NCBI GenBank assembly: GCA_012932295.1
Contig: JAAONU010000008.1
Span: 34,276,949-34,340,948 of the forward strand
Length of the DNA stretch: 64,000 nt
From: Cyclina sinensis
Lineage: Eukaryota; Mollusca; Bivalvia; Venerida; Veneridae
Direction of reading: 5' to 3'
This document shows, piece after piece, positions 22,654 through 36,779 of this stretch. The stretch's first letter is position 1; each line of letters begins with the position of its first letter. Under the pieces are notes generated by a model, which made no database searches, was not told the DNA's origin, and saw only the letters and a program-made list of their open reading frames with translations. The translations under genes were made by a program, and so were the position numbers.

Positions 22654-23010
22654 TCATTTCTTCTTTCCAGCTTTCTGGGCTGCCTTGGTTACCTTCCCTT
22701 GCTTGTCTGTTTTCTTGACCTCTTTGATGACACCAACAGCGACTGTCTGCTTCATGTCACGGACAGCAAAGCGCCCAAGGGGAGGGTACTCGCTGAACGC
22801 TTCCACGACCATTGGTTTGCTGGGTACCAGGGTAACCATGCAAGCGTCTCCCGATTTGACCATTTTTGGATTTTCCTCAAGCTTCTTACCGGAACGGCGA
22901 TCTATCTTCTCCTTGATTTCTTCAAACTTGCAAGCAATGTGGGAAGTATGACAATCCAGGACTGGGGCGTAGCCATTCTTGATTTCTCCAGGATGGTTCA
23001 AGATAATAAC
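22654..23010 (-). CDS. EEF1A: eEF1A exon 6 of 6 (coding), domain III and stop
   Basis: An acceptor (AAATTGTAG) precedes Val-Ile-Ile-Leu-Asn-His-Pro-Gly at 23010, and the stop is at 22654. The exon gives the last 118 residues, including [16 protein letters not shown], the [23 protein letters not shown] strand and the Lys-rich C-terminus. The usual Pro of EYPPLG is kept here, unlike the copy at 2736-3092. All six exons join in frame: 48 codons, 169 nt, 179 nt, 280 nt, 257 nt, 118 codons, about 461 residues, which is the normal length for eEF1A. Confidence 0.96.
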   Translation of the reverse strand, partial: VIILNHPGEIKNGYAPVLDCHTSHIACKFEEIKEKIDRRSGKKLEENPKMVKSGDACMVTLVPSKPMVVEAFSEYPPLGRFAVRDMKQTVAVGVIKEVKKTDKQGKVTKAAQKAGKKK

Positions 23011-23806
23011 CTACAATTTTTTTTTCAAAATAAAATAATAATAATTAAAATAATAAAATATGTCACCACATATGTCAAATCATTAAAGCCATTTGTAGTT
23101 CATGCATTTGGTATTCCACAAATGACTATAGGTTTAAAATGAAAAGACAGTTCTTATAATCTGCCCTACATTAGACGTGTAATATATGAGTATGGAAAGC
23201 TTACACGAGAGTTGACTTTTGATACAAAACCCCGCTCTATCGTAAAGCAAGCCCGCGACACATTTTTCAAAGAAACCAAAGATTTACATATTTCAGACTA
23301 ATGCATTGTTTTATTTTCCGTAGCCGAATGGCAGAACAGTGTTAACTTTCCGTAATCTTTTACAGATTGACTTTAAAGAAATGAGGGACGAATATTGATC
23401 TGGCACAAGTATGTAATTATTTCGGGTGACTGATGGGGAAAGAGTGCAAAATAAAACTAAATGTGATTTTGCCAAAAAGTTTCAGATGTACGAGTAATGC
23501 AGCCATTTCATGAGTGAATCAGACTATATACAGCATAAAAGGGTTAAAATAAACTGCATATCTCATTTAAGATACCACAGAAATCGTGGCAACATTTCTG
23601 TCTGCACTGTCGAAGATTGAATTCTAAGTAGAATGTATCCTTACGTGTGCTTTCTGCTGAAGTCTACATTTTTCAGAAGGAAAGTGGTTAAACAAAAGTA
23701 ACAGAAGTGTGTAGAAGATATTCTATTTCAGGCATTCAACTACTTGTCGAATCAAATTTTGTTTCGATCATGCATTCTGATCTGTTTTAAAGCCGAAAAA
23801 ACTAAC

Positions 23807-24063
23807 CTGGGCGAAGAAGCTGTCGGCTCCTTTTGGCGGGTCGTTCTTGGAATCTCCTGCCACATTGCCTCTCCTTATATCCTTGATAGAGATATTCTTC
23901 ACGTTGAAGCCGACGTTGTCCCCTGGCAAGGCCTCCGTAAGTGCTTCGTGGTGCATCTCCACAGATTTGACCTCAGTGGTGATTTGTGATGGAGCAAAAG
24001 TCACCACCATACCAGGTTTGAGTACACCAGTCTCTACCCTACCAACTGGCACTGTTCCAATAC
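23807..24063 (-). CDS. EEF1A: eEF1A exon 5 of 6, domain II
   Basis: A 257-bp exon whose acceptor AG lies at 24065-24064 and whose donor GTTAGT begins at 23806. It encodes [19 protein letters not shown] through [14 protein letters not shown] to FFAQ. This is the domain II barrel, which contacts aminoacyl-tRNA. The exon begins by completing a split Gly codon and ends in phase 0. Confidence 0.96.
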
Positions 24064-24365
24064 CTGACATATAGAGGCACTTACAAGTGATTTTAAATCA
24101 AGTAAATGTTAAATCCAGCTCTAAAACCATTTTAAATTACATGTTTGAAACTTGTTTAAACAGACAACTAAATGGGTGTTCAGTTGAACACTTGTGTCGC
24201 CCTTGGGTACTCTGTTAGAATAACTAAAAAGTAAACAAGAGCCTGCTGGAAAAGACAGCATGCTAATCCAAGTACAACAAGACCTGTCGGCAGACAGCAT
24301 GCTCCACTTTTCTCTGTGCTGAATAATAAATAATAAGCCAAGTTAAACAAGAGGCCCAAGTGAAA

Positions 24366-24990
24366 AAAATCTGAGGGGGGGGGGGGGTGGCTGGGGGGTG
24401 TTGTGTGCAGGGGGGAGGGCAAGTACTTAGTCATATAAGATGAAAAAAAAATTCTTTGGAGTGGGAGGGGGAGTCAAGTACCTATGTATTAAAACGAAAA
24501 AGAAAATTTGGGGCCTGGGAGACGGGGACTGCTGGGGGGAGGGGGGGGCTTGAGGGTGGATGGGGAGTCAAGTACCTATGTATTAAAAAAAAGTCGGGCC
24601 CCAGGGGATGGGGGTAAAGAGGTGAGGACATAAGAGGGGGGAGTAATGACCCATCTCATATAAGTTAAAAGTTTATTTAAAAACTTAAGAAGTTCTTTTC
24701 CAATAAAGGAGAAAAAAGAACTCTTTTTTTGGTGGTGGGGGGGAGTTTGGGGGAGGGGTCAAGGAGTCAATTAACTTCATACCTACATATTTTAAAAAAA
24801 GAAATGATTTTTTTTGTAGGGGGGGAGGGTAACACGAGGGGGGAGGGGTCACCATACGGGCGGGATGGTTATCAAGTACATACATATTTAAAAAAAATAA
24901 ATAATGAAAAAATGGGGGGTGGGGCAACGTGGGAGGGGTGGGTGGGGGTAAGGGGGTTTTCATGCAGAAGGGGGGAGGAGGTGGGAGTAC
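24366..24990. repeat. G-rich degenerate tandem tract in the eEF1A intron
   Basis: Runs of 5-10 G alternate with AGTCAAGTACCTATGTATTAAAA and AAAAAAGAAAATTT blocks in loose 80-110 bp units. On the transcribed minus strand this is C-rich; on the plus strand it has G-quadruplex potential. Frames through it are not coding. Confidence 0.85.
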
Positions 24991-25319
24991 TTACCTATCT
25001 CATGTCAGTTACTATTTTATTACTAGGCTTAAGAAGATTTTTTCCTATATATAAGTATAAGCAAAATCAAGTGACCTCTGGGGATGGGGCTAACTTTGAC
25101 CCCAGGGACATGGGTACCAACAATCTTTACAGGGGTCTTGCTGGTGATCAAGTATTCCAAGTTTGAATGGAATATCTTTGACACATTTTGAGAAATGGAC
25201 ATTAACAAAAAGGTTAACCAAGAAATTTTAAGTTGGGAAAGGGGCATAACATTGCAAAAATAAATTTGAGGGTTATCTGTCCTTGAGAAATGGTGTTGTC
25301 TTAAACGATACAATTGTAA

Positions 25320-25740
25320 GCATTACAACTGGTAGGTTTGATGAAGAAATATTAAGAAATGGCATAGTTATAGCCAATGTTAAGTTTTCGTGACAAAATC
25401 CAAATACAAAAAGGGGCATAACTCTGTCAAATGTGACCTTGACCTATATATTTTGGCATCATCACGACCCTGTTGTCGTAAGCAATATAATTTGAAAGTT
25501 TGATGAGGAAATGTTAAGAAATGGCAAAATTATTGCCGACGTTAAGTTTTCATGACAGAATCCAAGTACAAAAGGGGCATAACTCTGACCTTGACCTAAA
25601 GTTTTGGCATCATCCCGACTCTGTTGTCATAAGCAATATAACTTGAAAGTTTGATGAGGAAATGTTAAGAAATGGCAAAGTTATAGCCAACGTTAAGTTT
25701 TCGTGACGGACCGACGGACAAAGCGATCCCTATGTATCGC
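25320..25740. repeat. Dispersed repeat, about 130-bp units closed by GACGGACCGACGGAC
   Basis: Two to three copies of a unit with AGAAATGGCAAAATTAT, TTAAGTTTTCGTGACAGAATCC, AAAAGGGGCATAACTCTG and TGACCTTGACCT. It ends in GACGGACCGACGGAC and a short GCGATCCCTATGTATCGC hairpin. I recognise this type from clam genomes. It lies in an eEF1A intron. Confidence 0.75.
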
Positions 25741-25843
25741 TGTTTCTTCGTAAATTATTACAGTGGTTAATCTGAGGATTTGTCGAGTTGGTTGTCTACA
25801 CTTATCAAATGCTAGACAGAGCCTCCAGCTATCTAAAATCATT

Positions 25844-26282
25844 GTGGCCATACCACGTGGTAAAGGATTTCATTTAGGCTGTCGCAAGCAGCATTGTTTT
25901 GCCTCGAAACTAGGTATTTTATTTCTTCATCAATTTTAATCGTATAGCGCATGCGGAGCGCAAGATTATGCCCTAAACATTGGCCCTGATGGTTCTTTTG
26001 TCAGATGTACAGAATTGTCTAAAATACGGGAAAACTGATGCACTTTTCGCGATAGCAAACATATTTTTACGAACTATTTATTTCCCGAATGTGAGGAAAA
26101 ACTGTACATCTGACAAAAGAATCATTAAGACCTTGGGCACAATTTTCCGCTTCGCAATCACTATATCCCCTTTAAACTGATGTAGAAATAAAATACTTAC
26201 AGCAGTTTTCTCTTCCGAATCGAGGCAAAACATGCTGCTTGCGACAGTTTTAATTACATCATATACCACTTGGTATGACCAC
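25844..26282. mobile_element. Foldback element (inverted repeat arms of about 190 bp) in the eEF1A intron
   Basis: The left arm (25844 to about 26030) and right arm (about 26088 to 26282) are imperfect reverse complements around a spacer of about 60 bp. Shared blocks include CTGTCGCAAGCAGCAT, GTTTTGCCTCG, GTATTTTATTTCT and TCTTTTGTCAGATGTACAG. One 15-20 bp indel (GAGAAAACTGCTG on the right arm) and scattered substitutions separate the arms. The left end has the perfect palindrome TACCACGTGGTA, decayed on the right. Either a foldback/MITE-type transposon or an inverted duplication. Confidence 0.75.
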
Positions 26283-26334
26283 ACTTACATCTATTTATTT
26301 ATCTCCTATTTCTTTTATATCTATTTTAATTTAC

Positions 26335-26614
26335 CTCCAATTTTGTAGACATCCTGCAGTGGCAAACGCAGTGGTTTGTCAAGCGGTCTTGTTGGTGGCA
26401 ATATTGAGTCAAGAGCCTCGAACAGTGTATAACCTTTTGCATTTCCTTCTTTCCTCGTGACGCTCCAGCCTTCGAACCATGGCATTTTTTCTGACTTCTC
26501 CATCATGTTGTCGCCTTGGAAACCTGAAATAGGCACGAAGGCCACTGCTGCTGGGTTGTAACCAACTTTTTTCAGGTAGGCAGAAACTTCCTTTTTTATT
26601 TCCTCAAATCTATC
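26335..26614 (-). CDS. EEF1A: eEF1A exon 4 of 6, end of the GTPase domain
   Basis: A 280-bp exon with acceptor TTTCAG (ending 26615) and donor GTAAAT (from 26334). It encodes [10 protein letters not shown], the G5 region [18 protein letters not shown] and [18 protein letters not shown], closing domain I and entering domain II. The final Gly codon is split and completed by the next exon. Confidence 0.96.
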
Positions 26615-26813
26615 CTGAAATGGTTAATTATTCACAATTAATGGCTTTCGTAAGTAAAAACAGAGTTTTGTATGATCTTTGATAGGTCACAGTTTTACTG
26701 TTACACAGTCCGTTTATAGTATCAATGTTTTTGTCAAGGCATTGATGATTATCGTCGCTCATGTTGAAATATAAGTATTCGAAGTTAATTTATTCGAAAC
26801 GTCGGTATAATTA

Positions 26814-27023
<210 letters not shown>

Positions 27024-27365
27024 TCAGACTGAAGGAAATCGATGTTCGATATCGCTGATCAAAGGTAATAAAAAACGAAAATTAAACATAATTAAAAATC
27101 TAATTAGCATAACTATCATTTGAAATTGTGCACTTCTTTTTATCAAAGTGTAAATTCTTAGCATGCTTTGTCAGTGATAGAAAAAAAACTACGTTTATCT
27201 TTCAAGAGGAACAAATGTCCCACTGTTCTCGACTACCCTTTATGATTTGCAAAACCAGATAAAGTATTGATGACTTCTGTGAGGTTTGACTGAACTCCAC
27301 CGGACGGTAAATGAATAAAGGCATCAACTGCGCTTAACATCAATGAAGCAGAACATGATGAAGTT

Positions 27366-27597
27366 ATGCACAACTACGCTTGGCACACGTTTATGCACAA
27401 CTACGCTTGGCACAAGTTTATGCACAACTACGCTTGGCACACGTTTATGCACAACTACGCTTGGCACACGTTTATGCACAACTACGCTTGGCACACGTTT
27501 ATGCACAACTACGCTTGGCACAAGTTTATGAGAGGTTATGCACAACTACGCTTGGCACAAGTTTATGCACAACTACGCTTGGCACAAGTTTATGAGA
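27366..27597. repeat. 27-bp tandem repeat in the eEF1A intron
   Basis: About eight copies of TGCACAACTACGCTTGGCACAAGTTTA-type units. Variant positions (CACACG or CACAAG) alternate, and two copies end in TTTATGAGAGGT. It lies in the intron between exons 2 and 3. Repeat length divisible by three keeps frames open; they are not genes. Confidence 0.95.
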
Positions 27598-27762
27598 GGT
27601 TTGGCTGAAATCAGCCCGAACAAATAGATGAAAATTGAAGGCATGGAGGGCAATTAACCAGAAAATCAATTGACAAGAAATTGTGGAAGAAATGTATAAC
27701 ATAGCTTGCAACTGCTAACTTTTGTAAAGATTATTCGAAATCACTCAAAGGATATAAGGTTA

Positions 27763-27948
<186 letters not shown>

Positions 27949-28129
27949 TTAAAAAATACACAGTGAAAACAATATTACATGACAGATAAATGACCGTTTA
28001 TTAAACAAAGCAGTGGATATTTTAAAGTTGAAATACTTGCATTTTTAACAAGAAGTGTTTACGAAAGACATAATACCACAAAATAGTATTTTGTCGATTA
28101 GCAATTAGTTCATCCAAATGGCGCACTTA

Positions 28130-30333
<2,204 letters not shown>

Positions 30334-30521
30334 TTAACCCTGAACCTGCTGAATTTTTGTAATGAATTTGCCCAGCTTTGAATTTGGAACAGTCCATTCA
30401 AAGTTTAAGAGAATTCAATACCAAAATACAAAACTGGAGCTACCAACAGTATAGAGCCTGGCCAGACTGCACGGATGTGGCAAAGGCTAATCACTTTCGG
30501 TTTCAGCAGGTTAAGGGCTAA
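30334..30521. mobile_element. TTAA-type MITE with AACCTGCTGAA inverted repeats
   Basis: The left end TTAACCCTGAACCTGCTGAA and right end TTCAGCAGGTTAAGGGCTAA are inverted copies with two mismatches. The outer left four bases are TTAA and the right are CTAA (one change). The interior has AGCCTGGCCAGACTGCACGG and AGGCTAATCACTTTCGG, a dispersed sequence type I recognise from clams. No coding capacity. Confidence 0.7.
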
Positions 30522-31984
30522 TATTTGAATCACTTTTGATGTGAAGTGTCAACATTTTATATATCTAGGTATTTCATTACTACGACATGTTGAATTAATA
30601 TCCATGTTTAAAAGGTCATAATTATGTTCTTTCTGTTCTTATATTTATAGATGTCTTGGACAGAGGGGCGCCGCACAATGCAGTAAATCACTGAAAGATA
30701 AAAGTTGTTGCAAGACATAAGTATGTCAACTACAACAGCAAAGAATGTGAAAAAAGTGCAATAACTGTGCTGTCTCTGATGGTGGGGCAGTCACAAAAAA
30801 TGCTGTCTATGACGATGGAAAGTTTGCTAGGTATATCCTGATCCATAGAAGTTGGACTTTAAGTACGAAATGTGCTATTGATAATGAGCAAAAATTGGCA
30901 GTTGTGAACGATGATAACATCTTATTACATGTGTTCCTTTAGAAATGATATAGAAAGCAGTGCCAGAAGAAGACAATATAGAGAATCTCACTGTAGTTGG
31001 TACTACCTACGTGCGTGTGTGTGTGTCAGGGCATCTCCTGCAATATGCATCATAGGTTTTTTATTAAACCTTACAGAAATGTTCAGCGCCTAGTGTAGTT
31101 GTGCATACTGTCAAGATTTTCATTAAGTGTTGCACCTGTCCGTCCGTGATTCCATGCGTCTATCTGTCCGTTTGGCCACATTTCGTTTCCGCACATTTAA
31201 AAGAAAATGCTTGCACAGAAAAAAATCTTTGCGCGTAACTGGTTGAGCACAGTGGAGTGACTAAATCCATAATACACATAGAGTGATACAATTACATGTG
31301 CTTTAACAGTATACGAATATTTGAGTATTTGCCAATATGTGTAACTTTGATCAAATGATTTGATAAAACGAAAAGTATGGAAGTAAAGCGTTGTTTAAAG
31401 AGGCATACCCTATATCTGGACTATTCCATTTTCTTTATACTCATTTAACTGTGAACGATTTTAATAAATTGTTACCCGTGTTGTCAGTATAAACTTCTCA
31501 GCATAACTGGTCTTTGTAAAGTGAGTTGTCGTTTTACTATTTTTGAGTGGATAGCCATTGATTCCAAATGAACTCTTTCTACATGTCTAAAGGAAAAACT
31601 AAGCATAATAATTTGTTCCTTTTCATAAATTATCCGATGGTTTGCATTTTAACGTGAATGAGCCAAATAAACAGTTATACAGTATACCATCAGTTTATTG
31701 AAGGGTTATGTCCCTTTACCGACTTTTGATCTCAGGATGTTAGCATACATGTATGTGTTTATGTTTTAACCCGGAATTTAATATCGTTTGAACTGAGCTC
31801 ATTCATCTTCCCAGGAAACAAATTTTAAGTGATTATGTCTCTGGTGATTTACTTTGTTTTGTTTGATACACTTAAACACTTTTAAATCAAGTGGTCTGTT
31901 CAACTTTTGTCCAACGAAATGTACTAGACCACAAACATCTACAAATTTTCTATAAATAGGTAGCGCAAATTGTTGCTAGGTACT
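30522..31984. other. Non-coding interval
   Basis: Mixed AT-rich sequence with a short GTGCGTGTGTGTGTGTC stretch near 31010 and GTCCGTCCGT-like bits near 31140-31170. No supported gene. Confidence 0.4.
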
Positions 31985-32510
31985 AGGTCAGTCAGTAGAA
32001 CGGTCTGTCAGTCAATATACTGGTCGGCCAGTCAATAGACCGGTCGGTCAGTCAATATACAGGTCGGCCAGTCAGTAGATCGGTCGGTCAGTCAATATAC
32101 TGGTCGGCCAGTCAGTAGATCGGTCGGTCAGTCAATATACTGGTCGGCCAGTCAGTAGATCGGTCGCCCAGTCAATATACCGGTCGGCCAGTCTGTAGAT
32201 CGGTCGGCCAGTCAATATACCGGTCGTCCAGTCAGTAGATCGGTCGGTCAGTCAATATACCGGTCGTCCAGTCAGTAGATCGGTCGGCCAATCAATATAC
32301 CGGTCGGCCAGGCAATAGATCGGTCGGTCACTCAATATACCGGTCGGCCAGTCAATAGATCGGTCGGTCACTCAATATACCAGTCGACCAGGCAATAGTT
32401 CGGTCGGTCAGTCAATATACCGGTCGGTCAGTCAATAGATCGGTCGGCCAGTCAATATATTAGTCGGCCAGGCAATAGATCGGTCGGTCAGTCAATATCT
32501 GGGCGGTCAG
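31985..32510. repeat. 40-bp tandem array (CGGTCGGCCAGTCAATATAC)
   Basis: About 13 copies of a 40-bp dimer made of two related 20-mers, CGGTCGGCCAGTCAATATAC and CGGTCGGTCAGTCAATAGAT. The 20-mers alternate strictly over most of the array, and the ends are more diverged. Confidence 0.95.
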
Positions 32511-33738
32511 TCAGAGGTTAGAGATGCTCAAAAGACAGAAATATTGGCAGCAGAGGTAGTCTCAACACGGTAATTACAATATTGTGCAAATGATTCTGCG
32601 CAATTGTTACCACTGCATACCTTTTAGTCAATGTGATCATAGATGAGGTTCAACGACACATATAGGTGTACAGCGCTTGAACTAAGTTACGATCTTGAAT
32701 TGGTCTTGTTTAATCGATTGAACGTGAAAAAACTGAGATCTGAACGAACAACTGGAATCCCATTAAACATGTGCCTATACATATCGGAACTCTCAATGTG
32801 ACCTCTTCAAAGACGAACTTACGTCCGTTCTTGAAAAGTGGTTATTGTTGAGAGGCGATGTGATTATGTAACTTTACGGATGAAAAATGTCTTCTGTACA
32901 AGCCGTCTGCTCTTTACTGCAGATACATCGATTCTAGAAGTTCAACTGCATGTAGTGTGTTCATCTTTGATTGTCATAAACCACATACAACACAAACCGG
33001 TTTAATCAATACCCACAGGTCGATACTTTCTGCTATTTTAAACCTGTTCACAAATTTATAATTTTTTACCTTAATTGGCAGCAAACAAGAGCAATGGAAC
33101 CACTCCTGAACAATTCAGTATAACGAAATACGATCTAACACATTGAATAGATTTTTTTTTAAGTATTGATAAAAGATCTTTTGAAACCGCGACAATCGGG
33201 AACAAAGAACGGACCATAAAATATTTAGAAGTGTGTCTCAAATGTTGTGCTATGTAGATACGAGTATTAATGTCATCGGTGTCTGTAGTAATACAATATT
33301 ACCCTATATACGTAGCCCCATGACGTCATCAAGGTTGAAATTGTCTAGACCTATTACTGTAGTCACACGTGGGCAAGTTATATACAAAGAGCAGGAAAAA
33401 TAAGAATTAACAAAAGATCGTTTTAAACTGACTTATGATTCACAAAGCGTGAAAAGTCTACTTTCCTACTGGCAAGTTACACGCCGAATATCCGTGCACG
33501 TCATCTCAAAGAGAACCGGAAGCAGACTCTCTGCTTATTTCCACGTGTTGTCTCGACTGAATGCTTATCCTTATCACAGTCTAAAACACGTGTCCATTTC
33601 CATATCGTATTGAAAATATATTTTCATGACTTTATCTTATGGTCTGAATATATATAGCTTTAAATCGATCATGGTCTAAATATATATAGTCACTACTTTA
33701 CATATTGTTTGAAATATGTCCATGGATGAAACAGAGAA
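32511..33738. other. Non-coding interval
   Basis: No supported gene or element. Two short TGGTCTAAATATATATAG-like stretches repeat at about 33640-33690. Confidence 0.4.
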
Positions 33739-34183
33739 TCACCCACCCCCATCCCAGAACAATTTTACCATCGGGACAATTAAGGACGGGATTTTGTGCG
33801 TACGTGGCCTGCACGAACAAGGGCGTAGTTCACTTTGGGTTACAGATATTTTTTTGCTGCGGTAACGCTCTATATATACAAGGATCCCCATGGAAAAAAT
33901 AACCAACCAAAGACCTTCAAATGTTAAAGATATATTTATCAAAATGGCACGGCCCTGAAGATTATGACTTATGCAAACAAACGAAAATCCACTCAGTAAA
34001 TAAACAGCTAATAAAGAATATTGGATAAATCTTAACCATGTAACAATGCCTGCTTTGCTTATAAATGGGACTAGAAAATTCGAAGCAATATTGATAAAAG
34101 GAAATATTATCCAATTCAACGAAACATAAATGAAGGAACCGTGTTTATTCATCAAGGCCAGACATATTACATAAGTCACGACA
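33739..34183 (-). CDS. Candidate terminal exon of a multi-pass membrane protein
   Basis: The minus strand has a pyrimidine-rich tract and AG acceptor (TTTTTTTTCCACATGTCTTAG) ending at 34184. An open frame follows to a stop at 33739, about 148 residues. It contains three or four hydrophobic stretches of membrane length (YVSLNWIIFPFINIASNFLV, FIQYSLLAVYLLSGFSFVCI, LWLVIFSMGILVYI), each followed by charged loops and finally a basic Cys-Pro-rich tail. I do not recognise the family and find no upstream exon on this strand, so it may be chance or a decayed gene. Confidence 0.28.
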
Positions 34184-34929
34184 CTAAGACATGTGGAAAA
34201 AAAACCTGGTTAAAAGAAAGGGGTTTCTTTGTATTTTTCAACTTTAATTATTTAATCCCAAACTTCCTCCATGTTATTTTTATTTGTAACTAGCTAAAAA
34301 CACATCGACCAAGATATTTGTCCTCGATTAATCTACCCGCGTTATATAACCACCATAAAATATGTAAAAACGAAGGCTAGTATCATAAATCAGCTAAAAC
34401 CGAAATAAAACTACAACATTTGATAAGACAACATTTGTAAAGTGAAAAACATGTTATATCATATTATACTTACAAAGAACTCCTTATCCAGTTGTGAGAT
34501 AGACACTCCGATCTTGAACGCTACCCAGGTTGTTCACGACTGTGAATATATGCGGATGTTACGCGATACGCCTTGCCATTGTGCAATACGACCAAACCAT
34601 AAATAGAACATAATGATTTTTCCAATGAATAGCACGCATGCATGTTTTACACCGCCATGTGCAATATATGTTCATCTGATTTAGTTAGATTAATTAAAAA
34701 TAGTCTGTTTCTTTGTTGTTTGTTTTCCTGCATATTTCATTTTTGCGGTTGTTATTTTTCAGTTACTAAGGTAATTGTTATTCTGATGTTGATACTTAGC
34801 TTTATACCTTTAGTGAATTTTTTTCCGTATTATTTTTGTTGTTATTGACCAATTGTTGCTGTAGATAGTGTTGTTGATGCTGTAGTTATGGCATCTTCTA
34901 CTGTGATTGTTGTTGCTACATTTTACTGG
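34184..34929. other. Non-coding interval
   Basis: AT-rich, with GTTGTTGTT-type low complexity toward the right end. No supported feature. Confidence 0.4.
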
Positions 34930-35470
34930 GTTTTATGCCCCCGAACGGAGGCATGTAGTTTTTTAACCGTCCGTCCGTCTGTCAGTCCGTCCGTCCGAAA
35001 ACTTTAACATTGGCCATAACTTCCTTATTAGTAAGTGGATTTACTTCATACATGGACACAGCACGCCTTTGGACAAGACCTTTCCACTGACCTTTATTTA
35101 TTTGACATTGACCCCCGAATGGCCTTCACCTTAAAGATTCAACTGTCCAAAACTTTAACATTGTCCAAAACTTCCTTATAAGTTAGTGGATTTATTTCAT
35201 ACTTGGACATAACACCCCTTTGGACAAGACCTTCCCACTGACCTACATTTATTTGGCCTTGACCCCTGAATGATCCTAAGATTGAAGATCCAATTGTCCG
35301 AAAACTTTAACATTGGCCATAACTTCCTTATTGGTAAGTGGATATAATTCATACTTAGACACAAAACCCCTTTGGATAAAACCTTCCCACTGACCTATAT
35401 TTATTTGACCTTGACCCCTGAATGATCGGTCCTCAGCTCAAAGGTCAAAGCACCACTTCGGGGGTATTGT
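34930..35470 (+). repeat. Dispersed repeat: CCCCCGAACGGAGGCAT head, about 125-bp tandem units
   Basis: It starts ATGCCCCCGAACGGAGGCAT, then a CCGTCCGTCCGTCTGTC run. Three diverged units follow, each with AAAACTTTAACATTGGCCAT, AACTTCCTTATTAGTAAGTGG, CATACTTGGACA and TTTGGACAAGACC. It ends TTCGGGGGTATTGTCAT, an inverted echo of the head. A second member of the family begins at 63850. Confidence 0.75.
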
Positions 35471-36779
35471 CATCTTACAGTGACAGTTTTTGTTTTAACT
35501 CTTTGTGTATGTACTGTTTCTACTGGTATTGTTTGTTTTCACTTTAGTTCTCTTTTTGTTGTTGTTGCAGCTGCTGCTCCTGATGTCTTTGCTGATGATT
35601 GCGTTGGTACTGTTGTTGGTGTTGCATTTCTTACATCCATTGTCGTCTCTGTTGTTGTGGTTGTCTATTGCTTTCAACGCAATCAAATACATGCAGATGT
35701 GTTGCACTTATGATATTTTCCTTTCCGGAAATAGTGGTATTTGTTATCTATACTCAGTTTCATAAAATGTGAAAGGGAGTGATTTTTTCTCACAAAACGG
35801 ATTTGTATTTTGAAAAAACATCTCTACCGTCAGTAGTCCATCTCAGGAATATGCAGCGACCGTATTTTGTTCCTGTTTTCAAAAATATGTTTAATATAAT
35901 TCATATTTTGATAGATTATTAAAACGCGTTTATACATAACATAAAATGCATAAAATATTACGTTTGCACTGTTCGATGCTTATTTCATTTACATGTCTTC
36001 ATCGACTGGGTAGATTAAGTGACGAAACTAGATGTCTGTCTTTGTATCAAGCTCACCTCTGTAAGTATTTCGACTGTAAAAAAAACTTTTCTTTTTTCCC
36101 GCCTTTTCGAGCATTGGCGGGAATCTCAAACAGGTTTATCTCTTAACATGAACTACTGCGCCAAAGTATCTTCCGTTGACGCAGTGATCGTACACTTCGT
36201 ACACGGTCCAGCAGATATGAATGCAATTTACACTCCCTTAGCATGCACTGAGTGAGAAAGACCACATGCATTTACATCCTATTGATTCGCGTTACAAACA
36301 CATATAAACTGTACATACGACATGAGCCATTCACTGCATGTTGTGCGTTTTAGATTTCAATCGATAACATTGCAGGTGAAACATGTGTTGCGCTTGAAAA
36401 ATCAGAAGATATTTTGGATAAGATTGAAACAGTCACTGTAGTAAACGTGATCCGGCAAGAAGTTTCAGTGATCTGGCAAAGACAAACCATAATGGAAGAT
36501 GAAAACAACACATGAAGGTAGCGGGTTATCTAGTGTATTGTTATTTGTAACCTGAACTCAAATGCATTCGAAAACCTAAAACCGTCACCCCAAAGTCCTG
36601 AATGCAAAATAACGTAAGATTTGCGTTTTGCTCTTGTATCTGTTTTGCAAGAACGACTTTGCAAATCGATTCTATTATAAAAACAAAAATGAATAGACGG
36701 GACTGGGTTGTTTTTCAGGATATAGTTACCGACCTGTCAGTAGCTACGTTCAAACCGCGTGTTCCGCTTTGGTCTTTAC
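35471..36779. other. Non-coding interval
   Basis: The left part (35490-35680) is GTT/TTG-rich low complexity that keeps frames open. No defended exon. Confidence 0.4.

Noticed and set aside
24180..25166. Pro-rich and Gly-rich frames in the eEF1A intron
   Set aside because: They come from poly-G/poly-C runs and lie inside an intron.
25980..26284. Frames with LLSDVQ-type peptides on both strands
   Set aside because: They are the two arms of the foldback; the similarity reflects the inverted repeat, not a gene.
27324..27711. Overlapping frames such as MHNYAWHTF repeats or VVHKRVPS repeats
   Set aside because: Generated by the 27-bp intron repeat.
35480..35765. Hydrophobic Val/Leu-rich frames that look like a membrane segment
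   Set aside because: They arise from GTT/TTG low-complexity sequence, with comparable frames on both strands and no splice signals.
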